Assembly: GCA_045578465.1 (NCBI GenBank)
Contig: JAZNKJ010000044.1
Location: 1-11,191, forward strand
Source of the DNA: SIG454 sp045578465
Lineage (GTDB): Bacteria; Bacillota; Clostridia; Monoglobales; Monoglobaceae
Direction of reading: 5' to 3'
DNA length: 11,191 bases
Position numbers and translations under genes: made by a program. The notes below the pieces were generated by a model. The model was not told the origin of the DNA and searched no databases. It worked only from the letters and a program-made list of their open reading frames with translations. Shown in pieces: positions 6,504 through 11,191 of the stretch; positions within the stretch are counted from its first letter, which is position 1, and each line of letters begins with the position of its first letter.

Positions 6504-6510
6504 CCTTTCT
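6504..6510 (-). promoter_or_regulatory. Ribosome binding site that fixes the tail tube start
   Basis: Read on the - strand, AGAAAGG lies nine bases before the ATG at 6494 and selects it over the in-frame start at 6596. Confidence 0.7.
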
Positions 6511-6529
6511 GTCCGCAGTTTTAAATTTA

Positions 6530-6551
6530 CCGTATGTACGGACTGATACGG
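6530..6551 (-). repeat. Intercistronic hairpin before the tail tube gene
   Basis: On the - strand CCGTAT (6551-6546) pairs with ATACGG (6535-6530) around a 10-nt loop. The alternative inner stem CCGT/ACGG with loop ACAT is also possible. The element begins one base after the stop codon of the preceding gene and lies about 35 bases before the tail tube start. There is no T-run after it. It could be an mRNA-processing or stabilising element, which would suit a gene needed in high copy, but this is inference. Confidence 0.5.
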
Positions 6552-6552
6552 A

Positions 6553-6948
6553 TTATCTGGTATATGTGAAACGGCAAAGGATTTCCGCCTCCGCAAAGGA
6601 GGTCGTGAGAGAAACCTTTCCGCTGTTTAAAATGGATAAAGAAACAGGGGAAAATTTATCCTCCAAAGAGGGAAGAGTGGCAGGAAAGTTTACCGACTCA
6701 ACCCAGGAAGAAAAGGAAGAAAAAAATAAAGAAAAGTTGTTTTCACGGCTCAAAGGCTCTCTTAAAATAAGCTTGAAAACGGTCTGATAAAGAGCCCCGC
6801 CGTCAGTGTAGGATTTTAAAATGGGGTTTTCGGCAACTTGGAAAATGCCGATAGATGAGAGGGAAGGAGAAAGACAGTTTTGTATGATGGTTTTCCCCGA
6901 AAACAAGGGGCAAGAAGATAGAAAATCTGAAATAATATCAAGAAACAT
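6553..6948 (-). CDS. Putative tail terminator / head-tail completion protein
   Basis: With the start at 6948 this is a 131-residue protein. I recognise it only by pattern: NPILKSYTDGGALYQTVFKLILRE (41-64), SSFSSWVESVNFPATLPSL (77-95) and a C-terminal strand AEAEILCRFTYT. This follows the layout of clostridial phage tail terminator proteins, with a 'Y-DGG', a 'W(V/I)E...LP-L' and a closing 'A--I-CR--Y'. Its position just before the tail tube gene also fits. The ATG at 6948 has a superb GGGAGGA ribosome site; the longer frame to 6972 would overlap the upstream gene and lacks one. Its job would be to cap the tail tube at the capsid end. Confidence 0.6.
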   Translation of the reverse strand: MFLDIISDFLSSCPLFSGKTIIQNCLSPSLSSIGIFQVAENPILKSYTDGGALYQTVFKLILREPLSRENNFSLFFSSFSSWVESVNFPATLPSLEDKFSPVSLSILNSGKVSLTTSFAEAEILCRFTYTR

Positions 6949-6952
6949 AAAA

Positions 6953-6959
6953 TCCTCCC
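6953..6959 (-). promoter_or_regulatory. Ribosome binding site that fixes the tail terminator start
   Basis: GGGAGGA on the - strand lies four bases before the ATG at 6948 and rules out the upstream in-frame start at 6972. Confidence 0.8.
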
Positions 6960-6962
6960 AAG

Positions 6963-7274
6963 TCAGGCACAAATGATTTTAAGATGTGGATTTGTGCCAA
7001 AGTTATTTTCTGTAAAAGCAGTAACTTTAAGGCAAAGGGCAGAGGAAGGAATATCTTCCGCCCCCTTGCCGATTAAAACATAATCCCCTAGGGCAATTTT
7101 TGTTTTTGCATAGTTTGGAATTCTGATTACTGCCCGTGTTTCAGGAGAAAAGGCAGTAGGGCTTTGAGACGAGGAAACACTGCGGTATATAAAAGCGCAG
7201 GGAAAGTATGAACGAATCCAGGTTTCTTTTTCCTCGTCATAGTGATAAAGGGTAGCAGATGAATTAGTAAGCAT
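6963..7274 (-). CDS. Small head-tail connector protein, possibly the stopper (DUF6751-like)
   Basis: A 103-residue protein. It has an opening LYHYDEEKETWIRSYFPCAFIY (9-30), an AVIRIPNYAKTKIALGDYVLIG block (48-69) and a C-terminal strand LKIICA. The 'v-IRIP ... GDYv-kG' pattern is one I associate with small clostridial phage minor capsid or stopper proteins, some classed as DUF6751; I recall this from pattern only and no search was run. It sits between the adaptor-like and terminator-like proteins, where the stopper is usually encoded. The start shares one base with the upstream stop (TAATG) and has an AAGGGGG ribosome site. Confidence 0.55.
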   Translation of the reverse strand: MLTNSSATLYHYDEEKETWIRSYFPCAFIYRSVSSSQSPTAFSPETRAVIRIPNYAKTKIALGDYVLIGKGAEDIPSSALCLKVTAFTENNFGTNPHLKIICA

Positions 7275-7600
7275 TAGATTTCCCCCTTAAATAAAATGTC
7301 TGTTTCTCCTAAATAAAGGCTTAGAATTTCGGAAATTTCAAGCTTTAAGGAATCAGCGTCATATGTAGCGCTGTAACCGTCTGTGTTTTCGCTTTTAACT
7401 CCCCTTTGAGAGCTTAAACGAAACAAAAGCTCGGCAATTTCGCAAAGGGCAAAGGACACTTTATCGGAGTATTCAGATGGGATTTCTCTCCCCCCTGAAT
7501 ATAAAGCAAGGTAGGCCTTTGCGCCGGATAAATATCGGTTAAACTTTTCGGGAGGAATTTCTTGTCCTCCGAAAGCTGATTTATAAAAGCCATAGTTCAT
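7274..7600 (-). CDS. Head-tail connector (adaptor) protein, gp6-like
   Basis: A 108-residue mostly helical protein. The N-terminal FGGQEIPPEKFNRYLSGAKAYL (10-31), a central helix with SFALCEIAELLFRLSS (49-64) and the motif KSENTDGYSATYD (69-81) match the small phage adaptor proteins that carry a conserved 'SE--DGYSV-Y' segment and follow the capsid gene. It would form the ring below the portal that starts the head-tail joint. It begins 10 bases after the capsid stop without a clear Shine-Dalgarno, so translation probably depends on ribosomes finishing the highly expressed capsid gene. It ends by overlapping the next gene by one base. Confidence 0.7.
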   Translation of the reverse strand: MNYGFYKSAFGGQEIPPEKFNRYLSGAKAYLALYSGGREIPSEYSDKVSFALCEIAELLFRLSSQRGVKSENTDGYSATYDADSLKLEISEILSLYLGETDILFKGEI

Positions 7601-7610
7601 AAGCTAAAAT

Positions 7611-8465
7611 TTAGGCTTCTTCTTTTAAGAAAGAAGCAAGAACTACCTTTGATGCATTGGATAAAGCAACAGTATAGAATTTATCAGCGGAAACGGCTGT
7701 TGTGCGGGAGAGAGTATTTCTCTGAGTTTCAACATTTGTATCACGCTTTAAATAAATTGTAAGAGCAGGAGCGTCGTCCTCGTCGCCCTTTTCCTGAAGC
7801 TTGATGATTGGGTTGATGTAGTGTGTTCCTTCTTCGTTTAGCTTAACTTTCTTGGACATAACGATACGGATGTTTGCAATCATACCAACTTCGCCGTATA
7901 AAACAGTTTCGCCTGTATATTTGTCAGCAGAAATGAAGAGCTCGCTTTTTCTGAGCTGTGTCATCTGTTTTGGATGAACAAACATAACCTTTTCTGAGTT
8001 AAGTTCTTCTTCAAAAATGTCAACAGCGTCAACAATGTCGTTATAGTTGATTGTGTTTTCGCTTTCATAAGAAAGAGTTCCTGTAAGAAGAGCGTCCATG
8101 GCGTCAGCGTCAACCTTAGATGCAATAGCCTTTGCAATCTGAGTGTTTGCTTCGCCCACAGGGTTGCCGTAACCGGCTAAAACAACTTCGTCTGTAAGCT
8201 CAACGGCTTTCATTGCCTTCTTGATTGTAACAGTTGTTGAAGTAGCTGTAAGAGTAGAAGTTTCGGCAGTTTCGCCCTCGCCGACAAATTCAGCATCGCC
8301 GATATAAGCATACTGAGGAACAGTAATAGTGTCTCCCGGGACACCGACTAATGAGTCGTCAACCTTAGCGAAAGGAGTAACAACAATCTTGTTTTCGATT
8401 TTAGCAGAAATCATATCCGCCATAACCTGTGGATTGATAATATCTGAAATAGTGGTCATAGCCAT
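7611..8465 (-). CDS. Major capsid protein, N4-gp56 family
   Basis: A 284-residue capsid protein of the N4-gp56 type with an HK97-like fold. Signatures are TTISDIINPQVMADMISAKI (4-23), SLVGVPGDTITVPQYAYIGD (38-57), the VGEGETAE segment (61-68) and VDADAMDALLTGTL (118-131). The middle contains VMFVHPKQMTQLRKS, typical of the family's central domain, and the C-terminus has a strand-rich TNVETQRNTLSRTTAVSADK region. Length is normal for clostridial members. No prohead protease gene is present between portal and capsid gene, as expected for a capsid assembled on a separate scaffold. An AAGAGGT ribosome site precedes the ATG. Expected to be the most abundant product of the operon. Confidence 0.92.
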   Translation of the reverse strand: MAMTTISDIINPQVMADMISAKIENKIVVTPFAKVDDSLVGVPGDTITVPQYAYIGDAEFVGEGETAETSTLTATSTTVTIKKAMKAVELTDEVVLAGYGNPVGEANTQIAKAIASKVDADAMDALLTGTLSYESENTINYNDIVDAVDIFEEELNSEKVMFVHPKQMTQLRKSELFISADKYTGETVLYGEVGMIANIRIVMSKKVKLNEEGTHYINPIIKLQEKGDEDDAPALTIYLKRDTNVETQRNTLSRTTAVSADKFYTVALSNASKVVLASFLKEEA

Positions 8466-8488
8466 AAATATACCTCTTTTCTTAATAT

Positions 8489-8935
8489 TTAGCCTTTAAG
8501 TTCGTTATATAAGGCAGGGTTTTTTGAAAAAAGACTGACTCTCTGCGCGTATGGCATAGCGTCAAAATCTTTCTTTGTAATCTGGTCGCAAGACTTTGCC
8601 TTTCGTGAGAATTTCGGGATAGCAGCCTCCTCTTCAAAGAGAAAAGGATTTTCTTCGCGGAGACGGTCAAGCTGTTCTATAAGCCCTGAAAATTCGCCGT
8701 CTTCATATAAAACAGCGTCAAAGTCAAGGAGTGACTTTAAAAGCTCAGGGTTTTTAGCCTTGGTCTTGGAAAGCTCATCCTCAATGTACTCGGAACGCTT
8801 ATAGCTTTCAAGCTGAGAAAGGCCCTCTTTTTCTCCACGGGCAAATTCGATTTCCAAAAGAACATTAACCTCATCTAAAATGACAGAGGCAGTTTCTTCC
8901 GAAAGACCTAAGTTGGTTAAAAATTCAATGTTCAT
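8489..8935 (-). CDS. Capsid scaffolding protein (small Gp20-like)
   Basis: A 148-residue, highly charged helical protein encoded directly before the major capsid protein. It opens with FLTNLGLSEETASVILDEV (5-23), like phage Gp20 scaffolds, and its middle carries NPELLKSLLDFDAVL (62-76) and GLIEQLDRLREENPFLF (84-100), matching the 'll-D-d ... GL-eqL--L---nP-LF' pattern of the family. The end has DFDAMPYAQRVSLFSKNPALY (123-143), a short motif common at the C-terminus of scaffold proteins in this capsid type. It would guide capsid assembly and then leave. The start overlaps the portal stop as ATGA and has a GGAGGAG ribosome site. Confidence 0.75.
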   Translation of the reverse strand: MNIEFLTNLGLSEETASVILDEVNVLLEIEFARGEKEGLSQLESYKRSEYIEDELSKTKAKNPELLKSLLDFDAVLYEDGEFSGLIEQLDRLREENPFLFEEEAAIPKFSRKAKSCDQITKKDFDAMPYAQRVSLFSKNPALYNELKG

Positions 8936-10287
8936 ACAGACTCCTCCATAGAGTTTAATGTGGATTTTGCAGTTTCCTCATCCTCGCCGAAATACCACAT
9001 ACGGAATTCGTGAGGAAGAAGAATTTTTGCATTCAGAAGCTCAAGCTTTTCGTTAAATTCAGTCTTTCTGTCAGCGATAATGCTGTCGTCAAAATCAAAA
9101 GAAATGGAATATTCTCCCTCTGGGGCAAGCTTGTAAAGAGAAACAAAGCTGTCAAGACATTCCATAAGCTCTGTTAAGGCGTTACGGAATGCAATCTGAA
9201 TATCGCAGACAGTTGCATAACTTCTATGCTTTGAAGCACGGATTTCTTCGGCGGTGCGGTCCTTTAAAGTTTCGTCTGAAAGTGTTCCGTAAGAGAGACC
9301 ACAGCCAAACTCAATCTTTTTAAGGATAGCGTTAAAACCTCTTATAATGTTTGCGTCGCGGATAGTGGGCGACCAATCGTGGAAGAGGTCCTCGTCAGAA
9401 GATAATGCACGGTAAAGTCTCTTGTCAGGGATAATCATATTCCCGTTTTTATCCCTTATAAAAGCCGTGCGGTCAAGATAAAGAGCTCTCTCTCCGCTTT
9501 CAAACTCCCAGAGAAGTCGGGAATACTGCTCGTCCGCATCTTTTATAAGTTCGCAGACCCCCGCAAAAATTGAAACTCCCAAAGGAGAATAAGGGTCAAC
9601 AGTGTTGGAGCAAGGCATTTTGAAATAAGCAAAAAGAGGAGAAGAAAGTCCCTTAACCCGTGTCAGAGCCTCAATTTCACGCCACTCCAAAACCTCGCTT
9701 AAAGAGATTTCCTTGCCTAAATCGGAAAGGGTTGTGCTTTTGAAGGCTTTGTTCTCGATTATGTAGCAATCATCTTCAAAATGGTGGTATTCAAGACGGG
9801 TGAAATATGTGCTGTCTGTGGTAATTTTGTCAATAAAAACTGCCGACATAAGCCTTCCCGAATCGTCAAAGGAAACAGGTATGAAACTCTGAGGCTGAAT
9901 AAAATCAATCACGATTTTATTCCCTACAAAGCAAGGCTTAAAAATAATTCCGCCCAAAGCGGCGGCAAGTTCAACATACTGACGCTTACCCACTAAAAAC
10001 TTCTGATAAATATTGTTTAAAAAGTCTGCCCTTTCGCTTCCTGAAACAGCGGATGCCATATCAACAGTAACAAGCCTTGAAAGCTCAGAAACAATTCCTG
10101 ACGGAAGGTTAAGGCAGTGGACTTTCTCGCTTTGCCAGGGCGGAATGTTCTGATACATATCCGACCAGAGAGAAAGCGCATCAGACATAGAGTCGGAGGA
10201 GGGAATATTAAGATTAAACACAGAGGAAACAGTTGTTTTTGTGTTAAAAGGCGGAGCCTTTTTAAGAAAATTATTGAAAAAATTCAT
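8932..10287 (-). CDS. Portal protein, SPP1/A118 type (Phage_prot_Gp6 family)
   Basis: A 451-residue portal protein, a normal length for the SPP1 gp6-like family. Features include the N-terminal helix region to about 60, the wing region with QPQSFIPVSFDDSGRLMSAV (131-150), YSPLGVSIFAGVCELIKDAD (233-252) followed by EQYSRLLWEFESGERALY (253-270), and the crown-side segment LKDRTAEEIRASKHRSY (341-357). All of these are hallmarks of this family. Twelve copies form the channel at one capsid vertex through which terminase packs DNA and to which the tail connects. A strong AGGAGG ribosome site lies seven bases before the ATG, and the terminase stop is 29 bases upstream. No minor capsid (SPP1 gp7-like) gene follows it; the scaffold starts at once. 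Confidence 0.92.
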   Translation of the reverse strand: MNFFNNFLKKAPPFNTKTTVSSVFNLNIPSSDSMSDALSLWSDMYQNIPPWQSEKVHCLNLPSGIVSELSRLVTVDMASAVSGSERADFLNNIYQKFLVGKRQYVELAAALGGIIFKPCFVGNKIVIDFIQPQSFIPVSFDDSGRLMSAVFIDKITTDSTYFTRLEYHHFEDDCYIIENKAFKSTTLSDLGKEISLSEVLEWREIEALTRVKGLSSPLFAYFKMPCSNTVDPYSPLGVSIFAGVCELIKDADEQYSRLLWEFESGERALYLDRTAFIRDKNGNMIIPDKRLYRALSSDEDLFHDWSPTIRDANIIRGFNAILKKIEFGCGLSYGTLSDETLKDRTAEEIRASKHRSYATVCDIQIAFRNALTELMECLDSFVSLYKLAPEGEYSISFDFDDSIIADRKTEFNEKLELLNAKILLPHEFRMWYFGEDEETAKSTLNSMEESV

Positions 10288-10316
10288 AATGTCCTCCTAA
10301 GAAAAGTGAAGGAGTC

Positions 10317-11191
10317 CTACCAGTTAAGTCGCCTTAAAACTGAGTAGGAGAAATAACGCAAATCGTCAAGAGCATGGTCGTTTTCTTTAATGACGGAGTC
10401 AGAGTTTTGAGTTGGGTCCCAACGATAGGACAAAAATTCATTTATAATCCCCTGGCAGCTTTTGTGAAATTTAAGATGATTGCCCAAAAGGAGAGAGGAA
10501 GTATAGCGGATTCCGTCCAAAACGGAGTTGGAAGCTTTCTTAACCGAAAAAAAACCGTGCCTCTTGATGCAAGCAATAAAAGAAGCGGCGGAGGGGTCAA
10601 TAATAACCGCCGAAATGGGATAACCCTCCGACAAGATTAGAAGCTCATTATAATATTCCTCATCGGTTAAGATTTTTCCATCTCGTCCGCTGTGATAGAA
10701 TTCCTTAATGCGATATGCGGTTTTATTGGAATTGTCAACGCACCAAAGCCCCATAGAACAAGGGTTTAAAGTGCCGTAGTCAATGGAAATATAATATTCT
10801 CCAAAGGAAGGGCATTCCTCAAAAAGATGCTCTTTCGGGTTAAAGAATGGGTAGACAAGTCCCTCTGACGCCGCCCACTTCCCCAAAATATATCTGTCGT
10901 AAAAAACCGAGCCGAGATATTCCCGCTTTATGTTTTCTTTAACGGATGGAGGAAGATATGGGTTGTCGTCAATGGTGTATTCCTGATAAAAAATATCCGC
11001 ATCGCTGTCAATGAATTTTTTAAACCAGTGGTTGGGGGATTCAGGGTTGCAGGTCCCGTCAAAAAGGCTGTATTCCTTGTCAAGACGGGATTTTAGCATA
11101 TTAAACACCTCAGGACTCCAGGTAACAATCTCATCACCGTAGCAGTATTTGATACTTGCTCCTCGGAGACGGTCAACGGAGGATATGGAGT
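10317..11191 (-). CDS. terL: Terminase large subunit, C-terminal 290 residues (5' end outside window)
   Basis: The frame is open from the right window edge to the stop at 10317-10319. The first 27 visible residues are not preceded by a start and include RLRGASIKYCYGDE (visible residues 7-20), whose YCYGDE is the Walker B strand and catalytic glutamate of the packaging ATPase. GTCNPESPNHW (about 45-55) is the typical coupling segment of PBSX-type terminases. The nuclease domain follows: YYISIDYGTLNP with D137, SAVIIDPSAAS with D198, and NDHALDDLRY with D275 or D276. These three acidic positions are the expected RNase H-like metal ligands. Together the motor pumps DNA into the capsid and cuts it. 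All visible catalytic residues are present, so packaging looks intact. The ATP-binding Walker A and the small subunit would lie outside the window. Confidence 0.93.
   Translation of the reverse strand, partial: SISSVDRLRGASIKYCYGDEIVTWSPEVFNMLKSRLDKEYSLFDGTCNPESPNHWFKKFIDSDADIFYQEYTIDDNPYLPPSVKENIKREYLGSVFYDRYILGKWAASEGLVYPFFNPKEHLFEECPSFGEYYISIDYGTLNPCSMGLWCVDNSNKTAYRIKEFYHSGRDGKILTDEEYYNELLILSEGYPISAVIIDPSAASFIACIKRHGFFSVKKASNSVLDGIRYTSSLLLGNHLKFHKSCQGIINEFLSYRWDPTQNSDSVIKENDHALDDLRYFSYSVLRRLNW

Noticed and set aside
6495..6596. N-terminal extension of the tail tube protein to a start at 6596
   Set aside because: The extra 34 residues overlap the end of the preceding gene and are basic and unlike a tail tube start; the ATG at 6494 has its own ribosome site.
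6949..6972. Longer start for the tail terminator gene at 6972
   Set aside because: It would overlap the upstream gene and lacks a Shine-Dalgarno, while the ATG at 6948 has an ideal one.
7601..7618. Imperfect palindrome between capsid and adaptor genes
   Set aside because: The pairing is short, A-T-rich and needs a bulge; it is too weak to call a regulatory element.
10246..10262. aaaaggc / gcctttt inverted repeat with a T-run near the portal start
   Set aside because: The stem is only 7 bp, mostly A-T, with a 3-nt loop, and lies inside the portal coding region; it encodes ordinary Lys-Ala-Pro codons, so a terminator role is not supported.
1..11191. CRISPR array, tRNA, rRNA, insertion sequence or integrase
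   Set aside because: No spaced direct repeats, no tRNA-like cloverleaf and no transposase or recombinase motifs were seen on either strand.

Overview
The window looks like a chromosomal segment of an anaerobic Bacillota (class Clostridia). It is A+T-rich, most genes have strong AGGAGG-type ribosome binding sites, and the phage protein families (N4-gp56 capsid, Gp15 chaperone, Gp37-like tail protein, TcdE-type holin) are ones common in clostridial siphophages. The species cannot be named from this sequence.

Left edge (1-582, + strand): the 3' end of a dUTPase gene (dut) is followed with no gap by a DUF523 gene, a family that includes the thiouracil desulfidase TudS. These look like host pyrimidine-housekeeping genes. 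They end in a hairpin terminator at about 564-596.

Rest of the window (579 to the right edge, - strand): one uninterrupted, tightly packed virion and lysis operon, read from right to left. The order is terminase large subunit (5' part outside the window), SPP1/A118-type portal, scaffold, N4-gp56-type major capsid protein, three small connector or completion proteins, tail tube protein, Gp15-type tail chaperone, a very short tape-measure-like protein, distal tail protein (Dit), Gp37-like tail-tip protein, a putative baseplate or receptor-binding protein, holin and N-acetylmuramoyl-L-alanine amidase. Most neighbours abut or overlap (TAAATG, ATGA, TAATG). The largest non-coding gap is 58 nt, and there are no cargo genes, integrase, regulator or transposase in view. 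Together the genes would package DNA into a small tailed particle and release it by lysis.

The points most worth a second look are these. (1) The whole head, tail and lysis set takes about 10.6 kb, and its tape measure has only 324 residues with no membrane segment or hydrolase, so the predicted tail is very short. This suggests a mini-siphophage or a domesticated, gene-transfer-agent-like element. (2) The lysis operon and the host dut-DUF523 operon converge so tightly that their stop codons overlap inside the loop of one shared terminator. (3) There is a perfect 12-bp inverted repeat with a 4-nt loop inside the Gp15 gene. (4) There is a hairpin directly upstream of the tail tube gene. Whether the element is a functional prophage, a remnant or a GTA cannot be decided from this window, because the replication, lysogeny and integration regions would lie beyond the right edge.
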